Assembly: GCF_001279525.1 (NCBI RefSeq)
Contig: NZ_LGDY01000058.1
Coordinates: 80,916-144,915, forward strand
DNA length: 64,000 nucleotides
From: Nocardia sp. NRRL S-836
Lineage (GTDB): Bacteria; Actinomycetota; Actinomycetes; Mycobacteriales; Pseudonocardiaceae
Reading direction: 5' to 3'
Translations under genes and position numbers: made by a program
Part shown: piece by piece, positions 36,465 to 45,303 of the stretch
Layout: the number at the start of each line of letters is the position of its first letter
Position numbering within the stretch: the stretch's first letter is position 1
Notes under the pieces: model-generated
What the model saw: only the letters and a program-made list of their open reading frames with translations
Database searches by the model: none
Told to the model about the DNA's origin: nothing

Positions 36465-37474
36465 GGTCGCCTTTCCACTGCTTGCTTGATGCGGTGCAGA
36501 ACCTCTTCGAGCGCGTCGAGCGCCCTGGGCAGGTCGTTGACCAGTCCGTCGTCCTGCGGCGGCTCGGGTCCGGCCTGGTCGGCGGAAGGGCCGAAGACCC
36601 GTTTGCCGAGCGCCATGCGCAGCTCCGCCCCGTTCTCCGGCAGCGGTTCCACGTAGCTGGGCAGCGTGTGCATCGCGATGGCGAGGTCACGCGCGTTCTT
36701 GGCGTTCTGCCGGTGTTTTCCCGACTCGCGGGCGAGGTAGGCGGCCAGCACGCCGATCGGGACCGTCGCGGACAGCCGCACCAGCGCCGTGCTGTAGGAC
36801 AGCTCCGGGTGCCAGAGGCTGAGCGCGACGGCACCCGCCGCGACCAGGCCGAGCAGCCCGGCCACGCCCCACCGCAGCTGGTCGGCCCGCTTCGCCTCCA
36901 CGTCGGCGTACCCGGCGTAGTGCGTGCCGAGCTCGCCCGCACCGACGTCACCGGTGACCTTGCGCAGCTCGTCACGCGCGTCCTCGGCCTCCTGCAACAG
37001 TTCGCGGGTCTTGAGCTGCTGGCGCAGGTCGGTCGCGACGCGCTGGGCGTTGGCCTGGTCGGCCGGATCGGCCCGCACGGCGTCGACGACCGCGACGAAC
37101 GCGTCCACCGCGTCGGAGAGCTGCTGCCGCAGGCGGATCGACAACGCGGTGAGGTCGTCCACGAGCTTGTCCCTGGACGGGCTCGCGCCCGCCCGGTCGA
37201 TCGCCATCAGGCAGGCGCCGAAGTCCTTGACCGTGGCGTGGATGGCCGCGAACCGGCCGGCGAACGCCTCGTCCGCCCGCACCGCGGTGCTGATCGGCTC
37301 GGCCACCTCCTCCTTGCGCAGGCAGCGTTCGACGAAGTGGTAGACCAGCTCCACGGCGGAGCACGCGGCCTGGACGCGCCGGTCCTTCGTCGTGCTCCAG
37401 TGGCGGCGGATCCGGCCCGCGAGCTCGTTGACCGCGCGTTCGGCCTCGCCCAGCGTCCTGGTCGGTGTCGTCAC
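36461..37474 (-). CDS. Coiled-coil membrane protein with a two-span hairpin
   Basis: A 337-residue protein of unknown function. A helical, charged N-terminal part (about 180 residues, coiled-coil-like near 120-165) is followed by two membrane spans near residues 192-235 (VAGLLGLVAAGAVALSL and ATVPIGVLAAYLA) and a C-terminal cytoplasmic part of about 100 residues with a conserved-looking amphipathic end. The GTG at 37474 overlaps the upstream stop (GTGA); its own stop overlaps the tubulin-like start. Confidence 0.75.
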   Translation of the reverse strand: MTTPTRTLGEAERAVNELAGRIRRHWSTTKDRRVQAACSAVELVYHFVERCLRKEEVAEPISTAVRADEAFAGRFAAIHATVKDFGACLMAIDRAGASPSRDKLVDDLTALSIRLRQQLSDAVDAFVAVVDAVRADPADQANAQRVATDLRQQLKTRELLQEAEDARDELRKVTGDVGAGELGTHYAGYADVEAKRADQLRWGVAGLLGLVAAGAVALSLWHPELSYSTALVRLSATVPIGVLAAYLARESGKHRQNAKNARDLAIAMHTLPSYVEPLPENGAELRMALGKRVFGPSADQAGPEPPQDDGLVNDLPRALDALEEVLHRIKQAVERRP

Positions 37475-38484
37475 GTCAGCCCGCCGTCCCGCGGGTACGG
37501 CTTGGCGCCGCTCTCCCTGCGCGCGTCGATGGCGGCCTGCTGGGCGATCCGGGCGTCCAGCAGGCCGGTCGGGGCCCCGTTGCGGTACACATGCCAGGCG
37601 ACCAGCCGCAGCCCGAGCACGTCGACGAGCAGGAACGCCACCAGTGCCGCGGTCCAGAAGAGGATCACCGCGGCCGGCCGGTCCTTGCTGACCTCGATCA
37701 CGGCGGAGGACCGGTCGCGGGTCCGCGGCGGGTTGCCGCGCAACCGTTCCAGCTGCCCGTCGATCTCGGTGAGCTTGGTCCTGGCGTCCTGCGCCGCCGT
37801 CGTGCTCTGGTCCACACGTCCCCTCGCCAGCTGCTTGGCTGCCGCCAGCTGGGCGGTCAGCTCGGTGATCCGCTGCTCGACCTGCACGCGGTAGGCGACC
37901 TTGGCGTGGTACTCCCTGCCCTCGCCGCGCACACCGGTGCCACAGGTGCCGTCCTGCTCGCACAGCTCGTTGCGCTTGGCCTCGCGGTACTCCTTCTGCT
38001 CGTCGTCGAGCTGCCGTTGCAGCCGCACGACCTCCGGGTCCTCGTCGGCGCCGGGCCGGCCGTGGTCGATCAGGTCGAGCTTGGCGAGGCGTTCGTCCTG
38101 CAACCGCTGGACCTGCGCGGCCCACGCCGGTGCGTCCGCCGGCCGCTGCGCCGCCGCCACCTCGGCGGTGAAGATCCACGCGACCGCCGCGAACGCGATC
38201 ACCATCGCGGCCGCCAGCCCGAGCACCGCGCGCCGCCTCGGCATGACCGGCGGCGGTGCCTTGCGGTGCACGGTGTCCGCGGTCCAGAGGTTCACCGACA
38301 CCCACGCCAGCGGCAGCGCCACCACGAGCGGCAGGAACACCAGGACCGCCGGTGGTTCGAACCCGTGGTAGACCGCGAGCAGGACCGCGACCGACTCGAC
38401 CAAGGCGAGGCCGCACGTCCAGCGGCGCAACCGCTTGCGCTGGTCCTCGCTGTGGTCGTCGAGCGGGTTCGTGCTGCGACTCAT
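37471..38484 (-). CDS. Membrane protein with extracytoplasmic coiled coil (DUF4407-like layout)
   Basis: A 337-residue protein with three N-terminal membrane spans (residues about 24-105), a long helical region rich in Arg, Glu and Gln near 110-265 with two cysteines (NELCEQDGTC), and a fourth span near 283-300. The layout resembles DUF4407 proteins but I cannot confirm membership. It follows the vWA gene by 16 bases and overlaps the next gene by 4. Confidence 0.72.
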   Translation of the reverse strand: MSRSTNPLDDHSEDQRKRLRRWTCGLALVESVAVLLAVYHGFEPPAVLVFLPLVVALPLAWVSVNLWTADTVHRKAPPPVMPRRRAVLGLAAAMVIAFAAVAWIFTAEVAAAQRPADAPAWAAQVQRLQDERLAKLDLIDHGRPGADEDPEVVRLQRQLDDEQKEYREAKRNELCEQDGTCGTGVRGEGREYHAKVAYRVQVEQRITELTAQLAAAKQLARGRVDQSTTAAQDARTKLTEIDGQLERLRGNPPRTRDRSSAVIEVSKDRPAAVILFWTAALVAFLLVDVLGLRLVAWHVYRNGAPTGLLDARIAQQAAIDARRESGAKPYPRDGGLT

Positions 38485-38500
38485 GGCGCCGCACTCCTTG

Positions 38501-41023
38501 TCAGAACGGGTTGTACGGGTCGGCGAACGGGTCCGGCTGGCCGCCGCGCCGCGTCGACGGCCCACCGGACTGGCCGCCCCCGCCGAACGGATCGGGCTGG
38601 CCACCTCCACCGAACGGGTCGGAGTGGCTGCCGCCACCGAAGGGATCCGGACGGTTGCCGCCACCTCCGAACGGGTCGGGGTGGCTGCCGTTCGCACCGT
38701 TCGTCCCGGCCGGTGCCGGTGCCGAGCCGCCGAACGGGTCGTACGAGCCCCCGAACGGATCGGGCGGCGGCTGCATGCTGACGTCCGGGGCGCCGAAGCC
38801 GTGTGCAGCGTCCACAGTGGACGCGGCTGGCGCCGCGAACGGGTCGCCCGGCGGTCCGGAGACCGCGGCACCCGCGGTGCCGCGCTCGTCCGCGACGCCG
38901 ACCGCGAGGTCCTTGCCGATCTCCTTGCGCTGCCCCGCCGTCAGCACCACCGGCGGCTGCCCCGGCGCCGTGAGGCTGACCCCATCGCGGACGCGCCGCA
39001 CCTCGTAGACGTTCGTCTCGCCGGGACCCGCCTGCTGCAGCTTCAGCCCGGTGAACTCCTCGACCACCACGAACCGGAACACCTTGGCCCGCGCGTCGCG
39101 CGGTGACAGCTCGGAGGTCAGGAACCCGCCCTGCCACAGCTGTGCGGTCAGCCCGCGCACCTTGCGCGACTCGGCGCGGGAGCGCAGCTTCAGCAGCAGC
39201 CACACCAGCGCGGCGAGCAGCAGCACGCCGAGCAGTGTCCACAACCACCAGAGCTTCTCCGGCAGCCCCGGCTCCGGCGCGACCTCGGTGGCGAACAGCC
39301 GTTCCGCGACGACGGCGTCCTTCTCGTCCACCAGCCGCAGCTTGCCGCCGCTGACGCCGAGCGCGCTGTCCGGCCCGAACCGCAGGGTGAACTTGGCGGT
39401 GCCGGTGCCGGTGCCGACCCGCACGGCCGCCGGGTCGACGGTCACCGCCGTGCCGGGCGAGAGGTCGTCCAGCCGCAGCCGCAGGTCCGCGTCCTTGCCG
39501 GAGTTGTTGGTGATCGCGACGGTGCCGGTGACCGTGCCGCCCGGTGTGACGGTGGAACGGTTGTCATCGAACAGGATCTGGCCCTGCACAGCGGCGGCGC
39601 CCTTGCTCACCCTGGCGAAGAGCGTGCGGGTGTCGCCGCCGATGCCGATGCCGGTGACCTCGCCGGTGTAGGTGAGGTCACCGGAGGCGTTGTCGGGCAC
39701 CTTCAGCTGGCCCGCGTAGGTGCCGTCGCCGTCGGAGTCGTTCAGCGTGACCTGCTGCGGGGCGAACCCGGACGTGCCGGTCAGGGTGGTGACGAAGGTG
39801 AGGCCCTGCAACGTGGGCGGGTCCGTGACGGCCTTGCCGCGCGCCCACACCTGCATGTCGACCTCGACGGTCTGACCGGGTGCCGGCTGCGGCGGGTTCG
39901 TGGTCAGCACCGCCTTGACCGCCGCCTGGTACATCACGGTCGCGGCCACGTCCTGTGCGGCCACCTCCGCGGAGGACAGCCGCACGACCCACTGCCCCGG
40001 CTCGGGATCGGTGATGCGCAACGACTCCGTCTCGGTCGTCTGACCGGCGAACTCGAACTTCGCGCCACCACCGCCGGGGGCGGGCCGGGCCGCGTTGCGG
40101 GCGCGGTACTCGACCTGCACCCGCGGGTCGCGCTTGAAGACCACGATCGACGCGTCGCTCGCCACGGCCGGGATGTCGACGGTGAGCTCCAGCGAGCCAC
40201 CCTTGGGCACGTCACCGGTCTCCGGCGGCAGGATCTTGATACAGCTCGCGGAGCTGAGCGCGTCGAAGATCGCGGTGCGCAGCTCGGCCGAGGTGGGCAC
40301 GACCCGTTCCCGCGGGTCGGGCGCGGCCGGCGTGCAGCTCCTGCCCTTGGCGAACCCGCCCAACGCGGCCACGTCCACCTCGCCGAACCCGAGCGGCCAC
40401 ACCTGCGCACCGGCCTTGTCCAGGCTCGCCAGCACCTCGCGCACGTTCGCGGCGGCCGCCGCGTTGCGCCGGTCGGGATCACTGCCCCACGACGGACTGC
40501 CCGACACGTCGAGCTTGCCGTCGGTCAGCAGGAACACGATCTTCTTCTCCGGCCCGCCCGCACCGACGTGGGCGAGCGCCTGCTGGAGCGCGGCGGCGTG
40601 GTCGGTCCCGTCCCCCTCACCGTCGGCACGCTTGCGCAGCCCGCCGATGCAGTTCGCCACCACGTCCCGCTGCTGCGCCTCACTGATCTTCGCCGGCGGG
40701 CACACGACGTCGACAGCGGACTGTCCCGCCCGTTCCGCACTGGCGAACCCCACCACCGACAGCACCGTGCCGGTCCCCCACGGGCTGAACGCGATCGTCC
40801 TGGCCGCCTCCTTCTCCCGGACGAGGTCGGCGTCCTGGATGCTGCCCGACTCGTCGACCAGCACCACCACCTGCATCGCCGGCAACGTGGGCGGCTGGTC
40901 CTGCGCCACGACCCGCGGTGCGGCGAGCGACGGCACCAACGCCACCGCGCTCAGCAACGCCACCGCCAAAGCCGTCAGCCGCCTCGAACCGCCGCGATAT
41001 TCCACGCGGCCGCGCCGGTCCAC
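38501..41023 (-). CDS. Secreted-face vWA-domain membrane protein with DPF-repeat cytoplasmic tail
   Basis: First gene of the block, 840 residues. A basic start and signal-type hydrophobic segment (LTALAVALLSAVALV) lead to a vWA domain near residues 45-240 with an intact MIDAS start (DESGS near 53) and LLTDGK. Beta-rich, Ig-like regions follow to about 585, then one membrane span near 589-612 (LWWLWTLLGVLLLAALVW). The cytoplasmic part ends in a Gly/Pro-rich tail from about 725 holding eight DPF tripeptides, mostly as DPFGGG, and a terminal NPF. GTG 41023 is chosen for the GGGAAA upstream and the signal-like start; the reading frame stays open to 41095. It may tether an outside ligand to the inner machinery. 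Confidence 0.8.
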   Translation of the reverse strand: MDRRGRVEYRGGSRRLTALAVALLSAVALVPSLAAPRVVAQDQPPTLPAMQVVVLVDESGSIQDADLVREKEAARTIAFSPWGTGTVLSVVGFASAERAGQSAVDVVCPPAKISEAQQRDVVANCIGGLRKRADGEGDGTDHAAALQQALAHVGAGGPEKKIVFLLTDGKLDVSGSPSWGSDPDRRNAAAAANVREVLASLDKAGAQVWPLGFGEVDVAALGGFAKGRSCTPAAPDPRERVVPTSAELRTAIFDALSSASCIKILPPETGDVPKGGSLELTVDIPAVASDASIVVFKRDPRVQVEYRARNAARPAPGGGGAKFEFAGQTTETESLRITDPEPGQWVVRLSSAEVAAQDVAATVMYQAAVKAVLTTNPPQPAPGQTVEVDMQVWARGKAVTDPPTLQGLTFVTTLTGTSGFAPQQVTLNDSDGDGTYAGQLKVPDNASGDLTYTGEVTGIGIGGDTRTLFARVSKGAAAVQGQILFDDNRSTVTPGGTVTGTVAITNNSGKDADLRLRLDDLSPGTAVTVDPAAVRVGTGTGTAKFTLRFGPDSALGVSGGKLRLVDEKDAVVAERLFATEVAPEPGLPEKLWWLWTLLGVLLLAALVWLLLKLRSRAESRKVRGLTAQLWQGGFLTSELSPRDARAKVFRFVVVEEFTGLKLQQAGPGETNVYEVRRVRDGVSLTAPGQPPVVLTAGQRKEIGKDLAVGVADERGTAGAAVSGPPGDPFAAPAASTVDAAHGFGAPDVSMQPPPDPFGGSYDPFGGSAPAPAGTNGANGSHPDPFGGGGNRPDPFGGGSHSDPFGGGGQPDPFGGGGQSGGPSTRRGGQPDPFADPYNPF

Positions 41024-41559
41024 ATTCGCGTTTCCCACAAGATCAACCCACTTCACAGAGGCCAGGTATCGTCGGGATCGCCAATTGGCCACCACCTGTT
41101 ACGGGCAGCGGCCACGCGTTTCATCTCAAAAAGGAAACAGCCAATAAACTCTACCCAGAGACCGCACCAAGAAAGTGGACAAAAGCATGTCAAAAGGCAG
41201 CACACCCAGCTTGACCAGCCAGTAAGGCGATCCTATGCACTCGATCAGGTGACGCGTGTCCGTCCTCGCACTCCGGCGCGCACAATCGATGCAGAACGCG
41301 GACCGAAGCGGAACCAGCGCCTCCGCCGATCCCCGCGCGTCGTTCTTCGCAGGCCAGAAGGCCCGCGTTACGGCTTTACCCCGACATGCCCCGAACGGAC
41401 CAGAGGCGACGATTGTCGACACAATCATCTCGGCGTTGTTTCCGATTTTCACCGTCAGCCCCGCCACCTGAACCTCGACGTCTCCGTGACAGCCGACGAG
41501 GTCGCATCCTGCGTGTGCAGGATGCGACCTCGTGGAAGGGCTTGAAGATCCGGGGCTGG
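41024..41559. promoter_or_regulatory. Intergenic region upstream of the tubulin/vWA block
   Basis: 536 bases without a convincing gene. The part at 41110-41230 is AT-richer than its surroundings and contains A runs; on the minus strand it includes TTGACA at about 41188-41193, but no well-spaced -10 element is evident. It probably holds the promoter for the vWA-tubulin block. The far end holds the terminator listed next. A 12-codon open stretch from ATG 41188 lacks a ribosome-binding site and is not called. Confidence 0.4.
41497..41532. terminator. Strong terminator after the rhamnogalacturonan lyase gene
   Basis: CGAGGTCGCATCCTG-cgtgtg-CAGGATGCGACCTCG is a perfect 15-bp stem with a 6-base loop, 27 bases beyond the lyase stop. 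Confidence 0.8.
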
Positions 41560-43773
41560 TCAGCCCGCGTAGTGCACGTCCGGCCAGGGCGGGGTGGTCA
41601 TGCCGTTGCCGATGTGGAAGCTCGGGTGCGGCGGCTGGTTGTAGGCGGTGTTCTGCCAGGCGATCGCCACGCGGTACATGGGGTCGTGCATCAGGGTCGG
41701 GATGCGGCGGTCGGTCTGGGACGGGGTGCTGTAGATGCGCAGTGCGCGGTTGTCGGAGGTGGGCCAGATGACCTCCTCGCGCCAGTCGCCGAGGATGTCG
41801 CCGGACAGCGACGGGGTGGACTTGGTGCCGTTGTTGGAGTGCACGTCCGCCGCGGTGAGCAGGCGGGTGTCGGCGGAGGTGCCGTACTTGTCGACGTGGG
41901 TGCCGTCGAGGAGCTCGCGGGTGGGGTCGCCGTCCCACCAGAGCAGGAAGTTCGCCGAGGACGGTTTGCGGCCGATGGTCTGGCCCTTGGTGTTGCGCAG
42001 CTGGCTGTCGGCGCTCGACCAGGACTCGGCGCCGGGGCTGCCTGCGTAGATGTCGTCGGAGACGCCGCGGCCGTTGTCGCCCGCCGGTGCGGTCTGCCAG
42101 AGGACCTGGCCGGTGCGGGCGTCGGCGAACCAGGAGCCGGGTTTGCTGGCGTCCTCGGAGACCTTGTAGTACTCCAGGCCGGGGCGGGACGGGTCGAGGT
42201 CGCCCAGGTGGGCGGCGTCGCCGTGGCCGAAGCGGGTGTTCCACAGGCCGCGGCCGTTGTCGTCGATGGCGGCCGCGCCGTAGACGATCTCGTCGCGGCC
42301 GTCGGCGTCCACGTCGGCGATGGTCAGCGCGTGGTTGCCCTGGCCCGCGTAGGTGCTGTTGCCGGAGGCGTTCGAGTCGAACGTCCAGCGCTTCACCAGC
42401 TGGCCGCCGCGGAAGTCCCACGCCGCGATGACCGCGCGGGTGTAGTAGCCGCGGGCCATGATCAGGGACGGGCGGGCGCCGTCGAGGTAGGCGGTGCCGG
42501 CGAGGAAACGGTCGACGCGGTTGCCGTAGCTGTCGCCCCACGAGGAGACGGTGCCGCGCGGCGGGTCGTAGTTCACAGTGGACAGTGCGGCGCCGGTGAG
42601 GCCGCTGAACATCGTCAGGTACTCCGGGCCGGCCAGCACGTAGCCGTCGCTGTTGCGGTGGTCCGCCGAGGCGTTGCCGATGACCGCGCCGCGGCCGTCA
42701 CGGGTGCCGTCGGCGGTCTTCATCGCGATCTCGGCCCGGCCGTCGCCGTCGTAGTCGTAGACCTGGAACTGGGTGTAGTGCGCGCCGGAACGGATGTTGC
42801 GGCCCAGGTCGATGCGCCACAGCCGGGTGCCGTCGAGGCGGTAGGCGTCGATGAACGTGTTGCCGGTGACGCCGGCCTGCGAGTTGTCCTTGGCGTTGTC
42901 CGGGTACCACTTCAGGAAGATCTCGTACCGGCCGTCGCCGTCCGCGTCACCCACGCTGGCGTCGTTCGCGCTGTAACCACTGGCGGGTGCGGAGATCGGC
43001 ACGTCGAGGTAGCCGGAGGCGAACGACAGCGATGCCGGGGAGGCGGGTTGCTCGGTGCCGTTGACGACGGCGCGCACGGTGTAGGACGCGCCCGCGGGGC
43101 CGCCGGCGTCGAGGTAGTTCGTGGAGGCCGTGATGGGTGACGAGGTCAGTTTCGTGCCGTTGCGGTAGACGGTGAACCCGGTGTCGCGCGCGTCGCCGGC
43201 GAGCAGCCGCCAGCTGACCAGGTTGCCGTTGCCCGAGCGGACGCTGACCACGCCGCGGTCGAGCCGTTCGACCTGTTTGCGCCCGGTGGGATCGCCGGGT
43301 TCGGGCACCGGAGTGGTGGTGGTGGTGGTGGTCGTTGTCGTGGTCGTCGTCGGCACCACCCCGCCGGTGCACAGGGTGCCGTTGAGCGTGAAGGCGGCCG
43401 GGGTACCGACGTCGGAGCCGGAAACGGTGCCGTTGAAGCCGAACGACGCCGAGCCACCGGTCGGCAGCACCCGGTTCCAGTCCACGTTGGACGCGGTGAC
43501 GCTCGCGCCGGACGCCGTGATCCGCGCGTTCCAGCCGTCGCCGTACCGTTCGGAACCGGGGAACGTCCACGCCAGGTTCCAGCCGTCCACCTGGTCGCCC
43601 AGGTTCTTGATCGTGACGTTGGCGGAGAAACCGCCCTCCCACCTGTTCTGCACCACGTAGTCGACCTGGCAGCCGGGGGCCGCCACCGCCAGACCGGCGG
43701 CGGCGACACCTCCGGCCACCACACAGAGCGCCGTTGTCACAGCACCGACGCGCACACCAACGCTGCTGAGCAC
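41560..43773 (-). CDS. Secreted rhamnogalacturonan lyase (PL11) with N-terminal CBM2
   Basis: A 737-residue pectin-degrading enzyme. A signal-like N-terminus (VGAVTTALCVVAGGVAAAGLAVA) is followed by a family 2 carbohydrate-binding module near 33-140, bounded by cysteines (GCQVDY and TLCTG) with the usual Trp residues (NRWEGG, GWNLAW). A pure Thr linker and a family 11 lyase domain with repeated Asp-rich loops follow (GDADGDGRYEIFLKW, YDYDGDGRAEIAMKTADGT, DVDADGRDEIVYG). It cleaves the rhamnogalacturonan I backbone outside the cell. GTG 43773 is chosen because GGGAG lies a few bases upstream. Its promoter has a CebR-type and a LacI-type operator. Confidence 0.88.
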   Translation of the reverse strand: MLSSVGVRVGAVTTALCVVAGGVAAAGLAVAAPGCQVDYVVQNRWEGGFSANVTIKNLGDQVDGWNLAWTFPGSERYGDGWNARITASGASVTASNVDWNRVLPTGGSASFGFNGTVSGSDVGTPAAFTLNGTLCTGGVVPTTTTTTTTTTTTTPVPEPGDPTGRKQVERLDRGVVSVRSGNGNLVSWRLLAGDARDTGFTVYRNGTKLTSSPITASTNYLDAGGPAGASYTVRAVVNGTEQPASPASLSFASGYLDVPISAPASGYSANDASVGDADGDGRYEIFLKWYPDNAKDNSQAGVTGNTFIDAYRLDGTRLWRIDLGRNIRSGAHYTQFQVYDYDGDGRAEIAMKTADGTRDGRGAVIGNASADHRNSDGYVLAGPEYLTMFSGLTGAALSTVNYDPPRGTVSSWGDSYGNRVDRFLAGTAYLDGARPSLIMARGYYTRAVIAAWDFRGGQLVKRWTFDSNASGNSTYAGQGNHALTIADVDADGRDEIVYGAAAIDDNGRGLWNTRFGHGDAAHLGDLDPSRPGLEYYKVSEDASKPGSWFADARTGQVLWQTAPAGDNGRGVSDDIYAGSPGAESWSSADSQLRNTKGQTIGRKPSSANFLLWWDGDPTRELLDGTHVDKYGTSADTRLLTAADVHSNNGTKSTPSLSGDILGDWREEVIWPTSDNRALRIYSTPSQTDRRIPTLMHDPMYRVAIAWQNTAYNQPPHPSFHIGNGMTTPPWPDVHYAG

Positions 43774-43793
43774 GTTTTCTCCCTGGAGTCCGA

Positions 43794-43815
43794 TTTCTGG
43801 GAGCGTTCCCAGAAA
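43794..43815. promoter_or_regulatory. CebR-type operator upstream of the lyase gene
   Basis: TTTCTGGGA-GCGT-TCCCAGAAA is a perfect 9-bp inverted repeat. Its core TGGGAGCGTTCCCA (43798-43811) differs by one base from TGGGAGCGCTCCCA, the known operator of the cello-oligosaccharide repressors CebR and CelR of actinobacteria. It lies 21-42 bases before the lyase start. Confidence 0.65.
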
Positions 43816-43898
43816 CTTGCCGCGCTTCATGAGAGCACCGGACCGGGAGGGGGTCAAGGGTGAAAACGGTCAGCGGACCGCGCGCCGGGCTTCTTTCG

Positions 43899-43910
43899 GT
43901 AAGCGCTTTC
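43899..43910. promoter_or_regulatory. LacI-family operator upstream of the lyase gene
   Basis: GTAAGCGCTTTC (GAAAGCGCTTAC on the other strand) is a near-palindrome centred on GCGC, the general LacI/GalR operator form. It lies about 125 bases before the lyase start and 20 bases from the stop of the upstream esterase gene. Confidence 0.5.
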
Positions 43911-43929
43911 CTCCAGTCACAGCCACGTT

Positions 43930-45165
43930 TCAGCACTTCACCCAGTAGTTGGGCGAGGTCTGGCGGACGCTGCTGGTGACGAAGGTGTTCCACAGGCCGA
44001 GCGGCTGGTTGGAGCCCAGCGCGTAGGTCTGGCCGAGCGAGGCGTAGGCGCGACCGGCGGTGGTGTGGGCGTAGTTGCTCGCGGTGACGCACTCCGGCAC
44101 GGGAGGCGTCGTGGTGGTCGTGGTCGTCGGCGGGGTGGTGGTCGGCTGGCCGGTGCTCAGCGCCTTCACCATGGCCACCACGGCGGCCATCTGCGGACCG
44201 CTCTTCAGCGGGTACTGGGCGGACTGGTAGCCCCACCAGTCCCAGCAGCCGCGCGGGTTGCCGGTCATCGTCGTGGCCTGCGGGTACAGCACGACCATCC
44301 GGTTGGTGTCGGCGTACTCGTTGAGGTAGCCCTTGTCCATCAACGCGGTGCCGACCAGCCCGTGGTACTGGTAGCAGCCGTGCAGCGTGACCATCAGCTT
44401 GCAGGGCCCGGTCTCGCACGTCCTCGGCACGTAGGCGAAGCCGTCGCGGCCCATGCTGATCGCCGCCGCGTTGCCGCCGGGCGCGTACCGGCCCTGGTCG
44501 AACTGGACGAGCTTGCCCGACAACGCCGACGCGGGCGCGGAAACCGAGCCGAACAGGTGGCCGAGCATCTCGCGCACCGGGTCGGCGGTGCCGCAGTTGT
44601 TGACGTACGGCGAGGACGTGGAACCGCAGCTGTTCGGGCCGATCGGGCTGACCCACGCGTGCCCGGCCGCGGAGCTGTTGTTGTACACCACCCGCGCGCC
44701 GAAGTCGCGGTAGTACGTGGCGAGGTCGTCGTTCACCGCGCGGTCGACGGTCTGGTCGGCGGTGCCGTGGAACAGCCACACCGGGTCGCCGGACAGGTTC
44801 TGCGGCGGGTCGACGGTGCCGGCCGACGCACGGGTCCTGGTCAGCTGCTCCAGCTCGGCGGGCGACCTGCGCGGCTGGAGGGTGTCCATGCACGCGTTCA
44901 GCGCGGTGGTCAGGTTGTTCTGGGCGCAGTCGTAGGGGCCGGCGGAGAAGATGCCCGCGCCCTGGAACAGCCCGGAGTAGGCGACGTGGAGCTGGTTGGC
45001 CATAAAGCCGCCGGACGACAGGCCGCTGACGTAGGTGCCGGTGATGTCGTACCGGTCGAGGGTGCCGGTCTGCGGCGGGGGAACGGCCGCCAGCGAGATC
45101 GACAGGGATGCGACGGCCAGGCCGGTGGCCGCCGCGAGTGCCAGGAACACGTTCCTCAGCCGCAT
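43930..45165 (-). CDS. Secreted PHB-depolymerase-family esterase with C-terminal binding domain
   Basis: A 411-residue secreted hydrolase. A signal peptide spans residues 1-27. The serine nucleophile is in GLSSGGF near residue 50, an Asp in FHGTADQT near 133 and a His in LHGCYQYH near 269 complete the probable triad. A Thr/Pro linker near 350 leads to a C-terminal domain of about 55 residues (Cys-flanked, NYAHTTAGRAY, QPLGLWNTF) typical of extracellular short-chain polyhydroxyalkanoate depolymerases. ATG 45165 has GGAGG 7 bases upstream. The substrate could be PHB or a related polyester; the family call is firmer than the substrate. Confidence 0.83.
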   Translation of the reverse strand: MRLRNVFLALAAATGLAVASLSISLAAVPPPQTGTLDRYDITGTYVSGLSSGGFMANQLHVAYSGLFQGAGIFSAGPYDCAQNNLTTALNACMDTLQPRRSPAELEQLTRTRASAGTVDPPQNLSGDPVWLFHGTADQTVDRAVNDDLATYYRDFGARVVYNNSSAAGHAWVSPIGPNSCGSTSSPYVNNCGTADPVREMLGHLFGSVSAPASALSGKLVQFDQGRYAPGGNAAAISMGRDGFAYVPRTCETGPCKLMVTLHGCYQYHGLVGTALMDKGYLNEYADTNRMVVLYPQATTMTGNPRGCWDWWGYQSAQYPLKSGPQMAAVVAMVKALSTGQPTTTPPTTTTTTTPPVPECVTASNYAHTTAGRAYASLGQTYALGSNQPLGLWNTFVTSSVRQTSPNYWVKC

Positions 45166-45303
45166 GTGTTCGCCTCCGTCATTGCAGGCAGGGACATGAC
45201 GACCCCAGTCAACGACGGGCGCCCGGCCGGCACCACGTGTGCGGCCGATACCTCGCAGCGCTGTCTGCCGTGGACTCACACCATTGCCACGACAGGGAAG
45301 TGC

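Noticed and set aside
33342..36656. 1,104-codon open frame on the plus strand opposite the tubulin-like gene
   Set aside because: Composition is dominated by Arg, His, Val and Gly with no recognisable motif; the minus-strand frame has the tubulin signature and overlapping neighbours.
41188..41226. 12-codon open stretch on the plus strand in the large intergenic gap
   Set aside because: No ribosome-binding site and no similarity to a known leader peptide.
43318..43360. Short GGT/GTC repeat tract as a possible mobile or regulatory repeat
   Set aside because: It encodes the poly-Thr linker between the CBM2 and lyase domains, a normal feature of secreted enzymes.
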